From Chlorobium phaeovibrioides (lineage in GTDB: Bacteria; Bacteroidota; Chlorobiia; Chlorobiales; Chlorobiaceae): a DNA stretch of 64,000 nucleotides. Location of the stretch: the NCBI RefSeq assembly GCF_003968655.1, contig NZ_RXYK01000004.1, positions 1 through 64,000 of the forward strand, read 5' to 3'. A model generated the notes under the pieces. That model made no database searches and had not been told where the DNA came from. It saw nothing but the letters and a program-made list of their open reading frames with translations. How positions within the stretch are numbered: position 1 is the first letter of the stretch; every line of letters begins with the position of its first letter. A program made the position numbers and the translations under genes. Below are positions 9,083-19,247 of this stretch, one piece after another.

Positions 9083-9949
9083 ATGAAACACGATGTACAC
9101 ATTGCCCATATTTCCGATCTGCATATTGCAGGTTCAGGTGAGGGACGGCAGCTTCAGGATCTTGACCGGATGCTTGAGTATCTGAATGTTTCGGGCTATG
9201 ATCATCTGGTTATTTCCGGGGATCTTTCGGATCGTGGACGCACGGAGGATTGGGCGATTGTGAAGGATAAACTTGTCCGTCATGGCTGGTATCATTGGGA
9301 GCGGACAACTGTTGTTGCTGGAAATCATGACCTGATAAGGCTGGAGGAGGAGATGCGTTTCTACAATGCCATGAACCCTCTGCAGGGTCTTCGGGAGAGG
9401 GCGTGCCGCCAGCGGGCGGAATCATTCTGCAGGTTTTTCCGTGAGCTGGTTACTGGCGGGGATGATACTGAACCGGCTTTTCCCTTCATCAAGGTGATGC
9501 GTTTTCCGGCTGCCACCCTTTCCATTGTAGCGTGCAACTCCGTTCATGCCTGGTCACCGACCGATAACCCGCTGGGGGCACGCGGGGTCATTGACCCTTC
9601 AGAGCTTCGCGCCATCGCTTCCCCGGCGGTGAGGAAGGCTCTTTCAGGGTCGTTTGTCATAGGGCTGTGCCATCATGCATTGAAGGTGTATGGAACCGAC
9701 CGTCTGCTTGACCAGGCGTTCGACTGGACAATGGAGCTGAAAAACAGGGATGATTTTCTTCAAGTGATGCGGGAAATAGATGCCAGAGTTGTGCTGCATG
9801 GTCATTTCCATCGCTTCCAGACCTATACAAGCGGAGGCATAGAGTTTATCAACGGGGGCAGTTTCCGGTATGCGTCAAAGCGCTTCAGTGCTCTCTGGAT
9901 AGCTGAAGATGGTTCATTCACTCAGGAGTTTTCCGATATCCCATTGTGA
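9083..9949 (+). CDS. Calcineurin-like metallophosphoesterase
   Basis: The 288-aa protein carries all five metal-site motifs of the PF00149 fold in order: HISDLHIAG, VISGDLSDRG, VVAGNHDLI, GLCHHALK and VLHGHFHRF. No signal peptide is visible, so it is probably cytoplasmic. Such enzymes hydrolyse cyclic nucleotides, UDP-sugars or other phosphodiesters; nothing here fixes the substrate. The frame is open further upstream, but the ATG at 9083 (MKHDVHIAHISDLH) places the first motif close to the N-terminus as is usual. It is divergent from glgP and ends 8 bp from the convergent ferritin-like gene. Confidence 0.88.
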   Translation: MKHDVHIAHISDLHIAGSGEGRQLQDLDRMLEYLNVSGYDHLVISGDLSDRGRTEDWAIVKDKLVRHGWYHWERTTVVAGNHDLIRLEEEMRFYNAMNPLQGLRERACRQRAESFCRFFRELVTGGDDTEPAFPFIKVMRFPAATLSIVACNSVHAWSPTDNPLGARGVIDPSELRAIASPAVRKALSGSFVIGLCHHALKVYGTDRLLDQAFDWTMELKNRDDFLQVMREIDARVVLHGHFHRFQTYTSGGIEFINGGSFRYASKRFSALWIAEDGSFTQEFSDIPL

Positions 9950-9956
9950 GGGGGGC

Positions 9957-10424
9957 TCAGTTCCTGATGCCTGATTCCGTCATATAGCTGCGGATTCTTT
10001 CAGCATGGTCCCTGTCTTCCTGGTTCAGCTGCTTGAAAATGTTTGCGGTTGCTGATTCCGAAGGGCTGTCCAGAAATTCCTGGTAGTGAGATTCTCCTGC
10101 TGAGAGTTCAAGCTCGAGAGCTATATCAAAAGCCTCTCTGCGAGTGGGAGGGTTTTGCCTGAACTGAGTGACAAGAGCGGTGATTCGTCCATTCGACTCA
10201 TTGAGGGCCAGCAGGTCTTTGGCGAGAAGGTTTTCGGGGAAAACGACCGAAGGATCCTTTTTTTCCTGCTGCAGAAGAGCGGCATGCCCCCGTTCTTCCA
10301 TAGACAGCTGCCACCAGAATTCCTCGTCCTCTTCAAACAGGTCGTTGAAGAGGGTGTAGAGTTTAGCCAGATTCAATTCGAGCTGTATCGATGCGTCAAG
10401 GAGCTGGTCAAGTGATGCCGTCAT
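9957..10424 (-). CDS. Ferritin-like / rubrerythrin-type diiron protein
   Basis: The 155-aa, mostly helical protein has the four-helix diiron ligand pattern: E16 in the first helix, EERGH (E44, H47) in the second, ELSAGESHYQ in the third and EDRDHAERI in the fourth. It lacks the C-terminal rubredoxin domain of classical rubrerythrin. A role in peroxide or iron handling is likely from the family, but the exact reaction cannot be read from sequence. It sits 15 bp downstream of carB on the same strand and may be co-transcribed with it. Confidence 0.75.
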   Translation of the reverse strand: MTASLDQLLDASIQLELNLAKLYTLFNDLFEEDEEFWWQLSMEERGHAALLQQEKKDPSVVFPENLLAKDLLALNESNGRITALVTQFRQNPPTRREAFDIALELELSAGESHYQEFLDSPSESATANIFKQLNQEDRDHAERIRSYMTESGIRN

Positions 10425-10439
10425 TGTGCTGCGTTCCGG

Positions 10440-12299
10440 TTATGGTTTGTTCCTGTAGGCGGCATATTCCTGAAGGCTTTTGACACCGAACTCCTCGTGG
10501 CGGATGCAGTCGATTGCCTGAACTGATGCTTCTGCGGCCTCTATTGTGGTTACAAAAGGGACATTCGAAAGGACAGAGGCCGCACCGATTGCCTCTTCGT
10601 CATGCAGTGCCTGCTCCCCCCGGGGGGTGTTGATGACGAAGTCGATTTTTCCGTGTTTGATGATGTCGAAAATGTTCGGCCTCCCCTCTTCGCCAACCTT
10701 GAATACTTTTTTGCACTCAATCCCGTTTTCACAGAGGAACCGGTGTGTTCCTTCGGTTGCCACAAGATCAAAGTCCATGCGGTAGAGCGAACGGGCAATA
10801 TCAAGAATCCTGTTGTTCTTGTCCTGGTTGTTGACGCTGATGAACACCGATCCTGACAGGGGGAGATGCATGTTGGCGGCCTGATAGGCTTTTGCGAAAG
10901 CTTCAGGGAACTTTTCGGCAAGGCTCATTGCCTCTCCGGTTGAGCGCATTTCCGGGCCCAGGTAGACGCCTGATTTGACGAATTTTGAGAAGGGGAAGAC
11001 CGGTTCTTTTATGGCCATGTGTTTCAGGCCAAGCTCATCGCAGTCTTTCAGGTCGAATTCGCGTCGCAGGTCGCTGAGTTTTTCTCCGAGCATGATGCGT
11101 GTGGCTATCTTGACGACGGGAATTGCCGTTGCCTTGCCGACGAACGGGACGGTGCGGCTGGCTCTCGGGTTTACCTCAATCACATAGACGCTGTTGTTCT
11201 GAACGGCATACTGCACATTCATCAGGCCGACCACCTTGAGGTTCTCCGCCATGATGCGGGTGTACTCCTTCATTGTGGCAATGACTTCAGGGCTGATGTT
11301 GTGGTAGGGGAGAATCGATGTTGAATCGCCGCTGTGAATGCCTGCTGCCTCCACATGCTGCATGATGCCGCTGATGACACAGTCTGTGGTGTCTGCCAGT
11401 GCGTCGATGTCGAACTCGACGGCGGTTTCCAGAAAGCGGTCGATGAGAAGCGGGTACTTTTCAGTGATGAAGAGCGCCTGGTCGACATACTCTTTCAGGG
11501 AATCATCACTGTAAATAATTTTCATTGCCCGTCCACCAAGGACATAGCTGGGTCGTACCAGCACCGGATAGCCGATTCTTGTGGTGATGTCACGGGCCTC
11601 TTCCAGGCTGACCGCCGTTCCGTAATCGGGGTGGGGGATGTTGAGACGGTCGAGCAGCGCTCCGAATTTTTTCCGGTCTTCAGCAAGATCAATTCCTTCT
11701 GATGAGGTTCCGAGTATGGTGACTCCGGCTTCGTGAAGTCTGCCGGAGAGTTTCAGCGGGGTCTGGCCGCCGAAGCTGACAATCACGCCGAGAGGCTTTT
11801 CGTGCTCTATGATTCGAATGGTGTCTTCAAAGGTCAGTGGCTCGAAATAGAGTTTGTCGGCAATGTCGTAGTCGGTTGAGACTGTTTCCGGGTTGCAGTT
11901 GACCATGATGGTTTCATAGCCCGCTTCACGGAGAGCGAAAACGGCCTGGACGCAGCAGTAGTCAAACTCTATTCCCTGTCCGATGCGGTTGGGCCCTCCG
12001 CCGAGGATGATGACCTTTTTCCTGTCGGACGATACCGATTCGTTTTCCTCGTCGTAGGTGGAGTAGTGGTAGGGGGTTTTTGCATCAAATTCAGCAGCGC
12101 AGGTGTCAACGGTCTTGAAGACCGAGTTGATGCCGTAATGCTTCCTGAGGCCCTGGACGGTGCTCTCGGTTGTGCTGAAAATATGAGCAATCTGGAGATC
12201 GGAAAAACCGTGCTCCTTGGCTGTGATGAGACGGTCTGCGGGGAGGCGGCGGGAAAGGGCCAAAACCTCTTCGGCCGGTTCGGAAACTTGTGTGCTCAT
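10440..12299 (-). CDS. carB: Carbamoyl-phosphate synthase large subunit, C-terminal half
   Basis: The 619-aa protein corresponds only to the second half of a normal (about 1070 aa) CarB. Residues 1-90 match the end of the oligomerisation domain. GGGPNRIGQGIEFDYCC opens the second carbamoyl-phosphate ATP-grasp domain. The last about 140 residues are the MGS-like allosteric domain (ISVNNQDKNNR, EGTHRFL, NTPRGEQ). It begins with its own ATG (MSTQVSEP) and no upstream continuation is present. The N-terminal half must therefore be a separate gene outside the window, as reported for Aquifex, methanogens and some Chlorobi. The product feeds arginine and pyrimidine synthesis. The split looks natural because the boundary falls at a domain junction. 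Confidence 0.92.
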   Translation of the reverse strand: MSTQVSEPAEEVLALSRRLPADRLITAKEHGFSDLQIAHIFSTTESTVQGLRKHYGINSVFKTVDTCAAEFDAKTPYHYSTYDEENESVSSDRKKVIILGGGPNRIGQGIEFDYCCVQAVFALREAGYETIMVNCNPETVSTDYDIADKLYFEPLTFEDTIRIIEHEKPLGVIVSFGGQTPLKLSGRLHEAGVTILGTSSEGIDLAEDRKKFGALLDRLNIPHPDYGTAVSLEEARDITTRIGYPVLVRPSYVLGGRAMKIIYSDDSLKEYVDQALFITEKYPLLIDRFLETAVEFDIDALADTTDCVISGIMQHVEAAGIHSGDSTSILPYHNISPEVIATMKEYTRIMAENLKVVGLMNVQYAVQNNSVYVIEVNPRASRTVPFVGKATAIPVVKIATRIMLGEKLSDLRREFDLKDCDELGLKHMAIKEPVFPFSKFVKSGVYLGPEMRSTGEAMSLAEKFPEAFAKAYQAANMHLPLSGSVFISVNNQDKNNRILDIARSLYRMDFDLVATEGTHRFLCENGIECKKVFKVGEEGRPNIFDIIKHGKIDFVINTPRGEQALHDEEAIGAASVLSNVPFVTTIEAAEASVQAIDCIRHEEFGVKSLQEYAAYRNKP

Positions 12300-12524
12300 G
12301 CAGTCTTGACGGGTTTAAATCAATTGAGTGTCGTGGCTCCATAAAGGTAATGATTCACCTCATGATATCATAAGCCCGAAGAGTATACGAAAATGTCCAT
12401 CTCTATACAAAGAGGGATCGCTGCAGCAGGGGATGAAAAGCTTTCTGGAAAATGGGTGGAGATTTTTTTTTGATTACATTTGAATTCGCGGTTACGAAGT
12501 TCTGCAATAAAGGTACTACCGACT

Positions 12525-13757
12525 ATGGAAAACAAGCGTATTGATACTATAGAATCTGCTCTTGAGGATATCGGGCAGGGGAAGCTGGTCATCGTCATTG
12601 ATGATGAAGAGAGGGAGAACGAGGGTGATTTTATTGCCGCTGCCGACAAGGTGACGACCGAGATGATCAATTTTATCACCAAAGAGGCGCGTGGCCTTCT
12701 CTGCGTTGCCGTAACAATGGATCGGGCCAAAGAACTGCAGCTTGAACCGATGGTGCAGCGCAACACCTCGCAGCACGAAACCAATTTTACCGTATCTGTT
12801 GATGCAATTGCCGAGGGCGTGACAACCGGCATTTCCGTATATGATCGGGCAATGACCATAAAAATGCTTGGCGACGAAACTTCCCATGCCGACAGTTTTT
12901 CACGCCCGGGACATATTTTCCCCCTGCGGGCGATGGACGGCGGTGTGCTTCGCCGGGTCGGCCATACTGAGGCGGCTGTTGACCTGGCACGGCTTGCCGG
13001 GTGCAGTCCGGTGGGGCTGCTCTGTGAAATTCTCCATGAGGACGGAAGCATGGCCCGCCTGGCGGACCTCATGACCATAAAGGAGAAGTTTGGTCTGAAG
13101 CTCATCACCATCAAGGATCTTGTTGCTTTTCAGATGCGCCGCAGCAAGCTGGTGCAGAGGGCTGTTGAGTCAAATATTCCAACTGCATACGGAGAGTTCC
13201 GCCTGATGGCGTATGAGTCGTTTACCGACCAGCAAAACCATATGGCCTTTGTGAAGGGGGATGTTTCAACCGATGAACCGGTGCTCGTTCGGGTGCATTC
13301 GCAGTGTGCCACAGGCGACACCTTTGCTTCGCTCCGCTGCGACTGCGGCAACCAGCTCGCCTCTGCGCTCAGAATGATAGAGAAAGAGGGGCGTGGCGTT
13401 CTTGTCTACCTGATGCAGGAGGGGCGGGGGATTGGCCTTATCAATAAACTCAAGGCTTACAATCTTCAGGACGATGGGTTTGATACCGTTGAGGCCAATG
13501 AAGAACTGGGATTCAAGGCTGATCTGCGCGACTATGGCATCGGCGCACAGATTCTTCAGGACCTCGGTGTCAGAAAGATGCGCCTGATGACAAACAACCC
13601 GAAAAAGGTTGTCGGCCTTGAGGGCTACGGGCTTGAAATCGTGGAGCGGGTGCCCCTTGAAATTGAGCCTAATGCCGTCAATAAAACATACCTTGAAACC
13701 AAACGGGACAAGATGGGCCACATGATCAGTTGCTCGTGCGGCAGCGGGAATCATTGA
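12525..13757 (+). CDS. ribBA: Bifunctional DHBP synthase / GTP cyclohydrolase II
   Basis: The 410-aa riboflavin-pathway fusion has two parts. Residues 1-205 are 3,4-dihydroxy-2-butanone-4-phosphate synthase (acidic loop [19 protein letters not shown]). The C-terminal half is GTP cyclohydrolase II, with zinc cysteines in [18 protein letters not shown], then [10 protein letters not shown] and MTNNPKK. Both active-site sets are complete. The frame is open from a TTG at 12480, but the ATG at 12525, preceded by AAAGG, is the credible start. A 225-bp region separates it from divergent carB; I see no FMN riboswitch there. Confidence 0.95.
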   Translation: MENKRIDTIESALEDIGQGKLVIVIDDEERENEGDFIAAADKVTTEMINFITKEARGLLCVAVTMDRAKELQLEPMVQRNTSQHETNFTVSVDAIAEGVTTGISVYDRAMTIKMLGDETSHADSFSRPGHIFPLRAMDGGVLRRVGHTEAAVDLARLAGCSPVGLLCEILHEDGSMARLADLMTIKEKFGLKLITIKDLVAFQMRRSKLVQRAVESNIPTAYGEFRLMAYESFTDQQNHMAFVKGDVSTDEPVLVRVHSQCATGDTFASLRCDCGNQLASALRMIEKEGRGVLVYLMQEGRGIGLINKLKAYNLQDDGFDTVEANEELGFKADLRDYGIGAQILQDLGVRKMRLMTNNPKKVVGLEGYGLEIVERVPLEIEPNAVNKTYLETKRDKMGHMISCSCGSGNH

Positions 13758-13852
13758 AGGCTTGCCCGGCACGGGATTGAATTTCCTTATTGACAAAAAG
13801 CGAAAGCATAAACCCTTAAACTTCCCTACAGAGGGAAAAGGAACGAGAGACG

Positions 13853-15178
13853 ATGGACACCGATATTCTGAAGATGCAGGACAGAGAGGTTTTTGAGGCG
13901 ATAGCCCTTGAGACTGGCCGTCAGATGGAAACCCTTGAGCTCATTGCCTCGGAGAATTTCACCAGTCGCGCAGTCATGCAGGCCTGCGGTTCGGTGATGA
14001 CCAATAAATATGCCGAGGGTTATCCCGGCAAGCGCTACTATGGTGGCTGTGAGTTTGTTGATATAGCCGAGAATCTTGCGCGCGACCGTGCAAAAAAACT
14101 TTTCGGCTGCGAGTATGTCAATGTTCAGCCGCACTCAGGTTCAAGCGCAAACATGGCGGTGCTTTTTTCTGTGCTCAAACCCGGTGACTGCATCATGGGT
14201 CTCGACCTTTCCCATGGCGGCCACCTCACGCACGGCAGTTCGGTCAATTTTTCCGGGCAGATGTACAAGGCCCATGCTTACGGAGTTGATGGCGAAACCG
14301 GTATAATTGATATGAACCAGGTGGAGAAAATGGCCCTTGAGGTTCGTCCCCGCCTTATTATCTGTGGCGCAAGTGCTTATTCCCAGGGGTTTGACTTCAA
14401 GGCCTTCCGTGAAATTGCCGACAAAGTCGGGGCATTCCTGATGGCCGATATCGCCCATCCTGCAGGACTTATTGTCAGTGGCCTGCTCAGCGATCCGATG
14501 CCGCATTGCCATTTTGTGACCACCACCACACACAAGACCCTTCGTGGTCCTCGCGGTGGCATGATCATGATGGGCAAAGACTTTGAAAACCCGATGGGGA
14601 TTACCATCAAAACCAAAAACGGGCAACGGGTGAAGATGATGTCGGAAGTGATGGACGCAGAGGTGATGCCCGGCATTCAGGGCGGTCCTCTCATGCACAT
14701 TATTGCCGGCAAGGCTGTTGCTTTCGGCGAGGCTCTTCGTCCGGAGTTCCGTCAGTATGCAATGCAGGTGCGCAGTAATGCTGCAGCTATGTCGGAGCGG
14801 TTCCTGAGCCTCGGTTACAACATTGTGAGCGGCGGAACGAAGAACCATCTGATGCTGCTTGATCTCCGGAACAAGGATATTACCGGCAAGGTTGTAGAGA
14901 ACACATTGCACGAAGCCGGCATAACCGTCAACAAGAACATGGTTCCTTTTGATGACAAGTCGCCATTCGTGACCAGTGGCATCCGTATCGGTACTGCAGC
15001 CATGACAACCCGCGGAATGAATGAAGACGACAGCCGGCTGATTGCCGAGCTGATTGACAGGGTCATTCTGTCAGCGGCTTCACCGGAGTCCTCCTCTGTA
15101 TGCCGCAGCGTCAAGGAGGAGATTCGTTCGCTCTGTCTCAGAAATCCGCTTGAGGGATATGGTGTGACGCCCTCCTGA
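13853..15178 (+). CDS. glyA: Serine hydroxymethyltransferase
   Basis: The 441-aa PLP enzyme interconverts serine and glycine while transferring a one-carbon unit to tetrahydrofolate. Seen: [10 protein letters not shown] near residue 30, the [12 protein letters not shown] substrate loop, [10 protein letters not shown] for PLP, and [13 protein letters not shown] carrying the Schiff-base lysine. The start ATG follows GAACGAGAG. The C-terminus is about 20 residues longer than in E. coli GlyA. It ends in a terminator shared with convergent dnaG. Confidence 0.96.
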   Translation: MDTDILKMQDREVFEAIALETGRQMETLELIASENFTSRAVMQACGSVMTNKYAEGYPGKRYYGGCEFVDIAENLARDRAKKLFGCEYVNVQPHSGSSANMAVLFSVLKPGDCIMGLDLSHGGHLTHGSSVNFSGQMYKAHAYGVDGETGIIDMNQVEKMALEVRPRLIICGASAYSQGFDFKAFREIADKVGAFLMADIAHPAGLIVSGLLSDPMPHCHFVTTTTHKTLRGPRGGMIMMGKDFENPMGITIKTKNGQRVKMMSEVMDAEVMPGIQGGPLMHIIAGKAVAFGEALRPEFRQYAMQVRSNAAAMSERFLSLGYNIVSGGTKNHLMLLDLRNKDITGKVVENTLHEAGITVNKNMVPFDDKSPFVTSGIRIGTAAMTTRGMNEDDSRLIAELIDRVILSAASPESSSVCRSVKEEIRSLCLRNPLEGYGVTPS

Positions 15179-15214
15179 ACGGCACACTTTCCTCTTTGTA
15201 CCCAAAAGCCACTT

Positions 15215-15248
15215 CAGCCGCCCCATGTCATTTCGAATGGGGCGGCTG
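15215..15248. terminator. Bidirectional terminator between glyA and dnaG
   Basis: A perfect 12-bp inverted repeat (CAGCCGCCCCAT and its complement) with a 10-nt loop lies between the two convergent genes. T-rich sequence follows only loosely on the plus side. Confidence 0.75.
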
Positions 15249-15295
15249 TGTCTTGTCAGGGGGGGAAATGCTGAACAGTTGGATGGGACGCTTTT

Positions 15296-17197
15296 TTATG
15301 GCTGGCGTCGGTCGAGGATGGAGGCAATCATAGTATTAAGCTCGGTTGCCGTTTTACGGATTTTCCTGTCCAGTGCAATTTTCGCTTTCGACAGCTCGAT
15401 TTCGCGTTCAGTTTCCGTTTCGGTCCGGATGCTTTCGGTTACCTGCTCCTTTTCGAGGAGGAGGGGGGCGAGAATCAGGTTTCTGAAGGCATCAAGAAAC
15501 ATTGCAAGACATCGTCTGGCGTTTTCCTCATGCTGGTCGCCTTTTTCCAGCCACCGGTTGCTGACTGGCTGTTCAATGAGGAGTCCGATGGCAAGGTTCC
15601 GTGCATCGGTGCTTTCCAGGAGGCTGATTGCCGAGGCAACATCAATGCGGGCATCAGGGTCTTCCGATAGCGTATGGTATCGGGCGACGAGGTGTGCAAA
15701 AATTTCCCGTGCGGCAGGACTTTGGAGCACCAGCATTGTTTCGTGTGAGGCGGCGAATTCAAGAACTGTATTGCCATAAGCGGCGCTGTCAAGCAGGGCT
15801 TTAAGAAAAGTTTTTTCAAGGATCGACACCTCGGCAGGAGGAATGACTGCTGCCGGATCAGGCTTTTCTTCCCTTTCCGGCCGGGAATCGCGCTGTGTGG
15901 TTTTCTGTTCGATGTTGCGGAGTTCGTGCAGAGCCTGCAGGCTGATACCGGTTTTTTCACTCAGCTCACCAAGATAGAGTTCCCTCCGGACGGGATCAGG
16001 GACGAGGAGAATGGTGTGGACAATGGAGCGGATTGCGTCTGCTTTCTGTTCGTGGTTTCCGAAATTGCCTGCTTCAGTGTGGAAAAGAATCTGGAAATCA
16101 ACAACACCGAGGCCTGCGGTGTCTGCCAGTTCAAGAAATTTTTCACGCCCTTCCCGCTGTACAAAACTGTCGGGGTCGTCTCCCGGGGGGAGAAGAAGAA
16201 TCACAGGAGCGATGTTTTCAGCAAGAAGAATCTCAACACCGCTCATCATGGACTTTCGGCCGGCCGGGTCGGCATCATAGACGAAGAGCACCCGTTTCGT
16301 GTATCGCTTCAGTATTTTTGCCTGATGGCGGGTCAGCGAGGTGCCGCACGATGCAACGGCGTTCTGGAGGCCTGCCTGATGAAGGGCAATCACATCCATA
16401 TAACCTTCCACCAGAATGGCGGTTTCACTCTGCCTTATTTCCTGCTTCGCTGCATGCAGGCCGTAAAGCAGCTTTGACTTTTCAAAGAGCGGGCTTTCCG
16501 GAGAGTTCAGATATTTCGGGGTGTCGTCGCGTGTTTCCAGCGTTCGGCCACCAAACCCTACAACCTGACCTCCGATGGAGAAAATCGGGAACATCACTCT
16601 GTTGCGGAAGGTGTCATACCATGAATTTTTCTGGCGGTTTTCCGTGATGAGGCCGAGAAATTGAAGATGGTTGTGCGCAATGCCCTCTTTTTTTGCTGCT
16701 TTAAGAAGCGTGTCCCAGCCCGGGGGGGCGTAGCCGAGTCCGAAGCTGTTGATGGTGGCTGCCGTCAGGCCACGCCTGGCTGCGAGATAGGCGTATCCTT
16801 CGTTTCCTTTGTCGGCATTGAGCGAGCTGTGGAAAAGGCGTGCGGCCCAGCGAAGTGTTCTTGTTTTGGAGTCCTCTTCTTCGTTTTTTTTCCTGCTGTC
16901 GCCAAAGAGGCGTTTCATGTCCAGACCTGCGCGTTTTGCTACCAGTTCAACCGCTTCGGGGAACGGGATCTTTTCCATCTCCATAACAAAAGAGAAAACA
17001 TTTCCTCCTTTTCCCGTTGAGAAGCATTTGTAGATCTGTTTGTCTGTGGAAACAATGAACGAGGGCGTTTTCTCCCGGGTAAATGGAGAGAGTGCCTTGA
17101 AGTTCCTGCCTGAAGGCTGGAGGGTGAGGTAATCGGATATGATGTCGACAATGTCGGCCGACTGGCGGACTTCATCTATGGTGGCGTCAGGAATCAT
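15296..17197 (-). CDS. dnaG: DNA primase with degenerate zinc ribbon
   Basis: The 633-aa primase makes RNA primers at the replication fork. The catalytic core is intact: the Toprim motifs AILVEGYMDVIAL and VLFVYDADPAGRKS, and the RNAP-basic motif (FRNRVMFPI). A C-terminal helicase-binding region follows. The N-terminal CHC2 zinc ribbon is degenerate. Where the family has CPFH this protein has S37-P-F-T40, and where it has CFGC this protein has C58-F-S-T61, so three of four ligands are missing. The surrounding fold residues (REKTPSF, KQIYKCF, GKGGN) remain. Comparable loss is seen in many Bacteroidetes primases, which points to lineage-wide change, not decay. Confidence 0.95.
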   Translation of the reverse strand: MIPDATIDEVRQSADIVDIISDYLTLQPSGRNFKALSPFTREKTPSFIVSTDKQIYKCFSTGKGGNVFSFVMEMEKIPFPEAVELVAKRAGLDMKRLFGDSRKKNEEEDSKTRTLRWAARLFHSSLNADKGNEGYAYLAARRGLTAATINSFGLGYAPPGWDTLLKAAKKEGIAHNHLQFLGLITENRQKNSWYDTFRNRVMFPIFSIGGQVVGFGGRTLETRDDTPKYLNSPESPLFEKSKLLYGLHAAKQEIRQSETAILVEGYMDVIALHQAGLQNAVASCGTSLTRHQAKILKRYTKRVLFVYDADPAGRKSMMSGVEILLAENIAPVILLLPPGDDPDSFVQREGREKFLELADTAGLGVVDFQILFHTEAGNFGNHEQKADAIRSIVHTILLVPDPVRRELYLGELSEKTGISLQALHELRNIEQKTTQRDSRPEREEKPDPAAVIPPAEVSILEKTFLKALLDSAAYGNTVLEFAASHETMLVLQSPAAREIFAHLVARYHTLSEDPDARIDVASAISLLESTDARNLAIGLLIEQPVSNRWLEKGDQHEENARRCLAMFLDAFRNLILAPLLLEKEQVTESIRTETETEREIELSKAKIALDRKIRKTATELNTMIASILDRRQP

Positions 17198-17408
17198 CAG
17201 GCCGCGTATGGCAGTTTACATTCAGAAAAAGTGGAGTATTGAAAAATCACGGTCATATTTATTACCTTGATAAAATGTTTTGCCGTGCGGCCCGAAAGAC
17301 GAATGATGTTGTATGTGGGCAGTCAGCTTGATTCAAGTATAGTAAATTACCCGGTTGTTCATAACCACACAAATGCGATCAGGTCGATCCAACAAAGATT
17401 AACAAACC

Positions 17409-18155
17409 ATGAAACAGGGTCTCTTTACCGGTCTGCTCATTCTTGCGGCCTATCTGGTCTCACTTGTCTTTTATCTCTGGATGGGAACCACCCCTCCGGA
17501 CTCAATGTTTCATGCGGTATCTCAGGGCGGCCCTGTTGTCTCAGTTCTGATGGCGCTGATTCTGATGGTCATCGCTTACGCTGTTGAGCGGGTCATTGCG
17601 CTCAACAAGGCTGCCGGTCAGGGAAACATTCCCGAGTTCGTCCAGGCGATCAAGCAGGATATTGACGGAGGAGATGTGAATCGTGCCATAGCCCGCTGCG
17701 ACGAGCACCAGAGTTCACTGGGTGCGGTGATCCGTTCCGTTCTCGATCGATACAACAGCATGGCGGCCCTTCAGGTGACCGACCGTGACAAGATGATCAG
17801 TGAGATGGAGAAGGCTGTTGAAGAGGCAACGACCATGGAGATGCCGCTTCTTGAAAAAAACCTTGTCGCCATTTCCACCATTGCTTCCATTTCCACCATG
17901 GTCGGTCTTCTCGGCACCACCCTTGGCATGATCCGTGCATTTCAAGCCATGGCTACCAGCGGGGCGCCCGATGCGGTGCAACTTTCCCTTGGTATTTCAG
18001 AGGCGCTTTTCAATACCGCACTTGGCATTGTGGGCGGCATTCTTGGTATTGTGACCTACAATATCTTTACCAGCAGGGTAGACCGGTTCAGCTACCTGAT
18101 TGATGAGGCGGCGTTTTACATCATCCAGACTCTTGGAACGGGCAGGACCCGTTAA
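17409..18155 (+). CDS. exbB: MotA/TolQ/ExbB proton channel protein
   Basis: The 248-aa inner-membrane protein forms the proton-conducting stator of TonB or Tol energy transduction. There is an N-terminal helix (residues about 5-25), a second at about 45-65, a cytoplasmic middle, and the conserved two-helix region with ISTIASISTMVGLLGTTLGMIRAF and SEALFNTALGIVGGILGIVTYN. It opens a four-gene operon (exbB, exbD, exbD, tonB) with 5-bp and 1-bp gaps. Because the operon ends in a TonB protein and not TolA, the ExbB assignment is favoured over TolQ. Confidence 0.9.
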   Translation: MKQGLFTGLLILAAYLVSLVFYLWMGTTPPDSMFHAVSQGGPVVSVLMALILMVIAYAVERVIALNKAAGQGNIPEFVQAIKQDIDGGDVNRAIARCDEHQSSLGAVIRSVLDRYNSMAALQVTDRDKMISEMEKAVEEATTMEMPLLEKNLVAISTIASISTMVGLLGTTLGMIRAFQAMATSGAPDAVQLSLGISEALFNTALGIVGGILGIVTYNIFTSRVDRFSYLIDEAAFYIIQTLGTGRTR

Positions 18156-18160
18156 GCCCG

Positions 18161-18694
18161 ATGGCAAGGATCAAGTCAAAACGGGTCGGATTCCGGCTGG
18201 ATATGACGCCGATGGTTGATGTGGCATTTCTGCTGCTCACCTTTTTTATGCTCACTACAAAGTTCCGTCCGCCCGAACCGGTGGCGATTGATCTGCCCTC
18301 ATCCCATTCAGAGCAGAAGCTCCCTGAATCGGCGGTGCTGACAGTCATGGTGAGCAGCACTGACGACCTGTTTATGGGAATTTCCTCCCAGTCGTCACGC
18401 GAGGTACTCTTCAATGCAGCAATCCGTCCAAAACTGGAGGTTGCCGGTTATTCCGGGAAGGCTGTGACTGATTCGCTGGCCCACTTCAGACTTGCTGAAA
18501 CATTTCCCGTTCAGCGCAATGAGCTCAGCCGTTTTGTGACGATGGCCCGCTATGCCGATCATGGGTTGCGCCCCGTTATACGGGCTGACGCCAATGCCGG
18601 GTTTGAGGCGGTCAACCATGTTATTTCCGTTTACAAGGATGCCAATCTTCTGACATTCAATCTTGTGACTGTTATGGAAAAGGGGATTCGCTGA
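18161..18694 (+). CDS. exbD: Biopolymer transport protein ExbD, first copy
   Basis: The 177-aa protein has one N-terminal membrane helix with the proton-accepting aspartate in [18 protein letters not shown], then a periplasmic domain. It partners with ExbB to drive TonB. The periplasmic part is long for ExbD (usually about 140 aa in total) and differs strongly from the second copy downstream, so the two are not a recent duplication. It is followed at 1 bp by the second exbD. Confidence 0.9.
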   Translation: MARIKSKRVGFRLDMTPMVDVAFLLLTFFMLTTKFRPPEPVAIDLPSSHSEQKLPESAVLTVMVSSTDDLFMGISSQSSREVLFNAAIRPKLEVAGYSGKAVTDSLAHFRLAETFPVQRNELSRFVTMARYADHGLRPVIRADANAGFEAVNHVISVYKDANLLTFNLVTVMEKGIR

Positions 18695-18695
18695 T

Positions 18696-19220
18696 ATGGG
18701 TATGGTAGAAGGGCCCGGTGAACGCCGCGGTACGAAAAAAAAACAGAGACGCCACCGCCGTATCGGCTTCAGTCTCGACATGACGCCGATGGTTGATGTT
18801 GCGTTTCTGCTCCTCACTTTTTTCATGCTGACGACGACCTTTTCAAAAGCCAATACAATGGAGATAAACATTCCTCCCGCAACCGGAGAGGTCAAGGTGG
18901 CGGGTTCCAATGTGATGACGCTCCGCATTACCGAAGAGGGTGTTGCATACTGCTCACTGGGTGATGAGCGACCGCTCCGTATTCCGCTCTATGACGGGGG
19001 TGAGCTGCGAAGGCTCTCTCTTTCCGCTGACCTCCGTAGCCTCTTGCGTCGTGAAACCGCTGTCAACAGCAAGCTGGTGATTGTGGTGAAAATCAGCAAC
19101 AGGGCACGATACCGGAACCTTGTCGACATCATAGACGAGCTCAACCTGATGAAGATAGACCGCTTCAGTCTTGATGATTACACACTTGAGGACGACTTGT
19201 TCATAAAGAAAGCTGCTTAG
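18696..19220 (+). CDS. exbD: Biopolymer transport protein ExbD, second copy
   Basis: The 174-aa second ExbD carries a basic cytoplasmic N-terminus ([11 protein letters not shown]), then the same [18 protein letters not shown] helix with the key aspartate, and a divergent periplasmic domain. Paired divergent ExbDs next to one ExbB and one TonB are common in Bacteroidetes/Chlorobi. ExbD acts as a dimer inside an ExbB pentamer, so a heterodimer is conceivable (inference). Confidence 0.9.
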   Translation: MGMVEGPGERRGTKKKQRRHRRIGFSLDMTPMVDVAFLLLTFFMLTTTFSKANTMEINIPPATGEVKVAGSNVMTLRITEEGVAYCSLGDERPLRIPLYDGGELRRLSLSADLRSLLRRETAVNSKLVIVVKISNRARYRNLVDIIDELNLMKIDRFSLDDYTLEDDLFIKKAA

Positions 19221-19247
19221 GCCGGAGGGTTTCAGAACAACAGAGAT

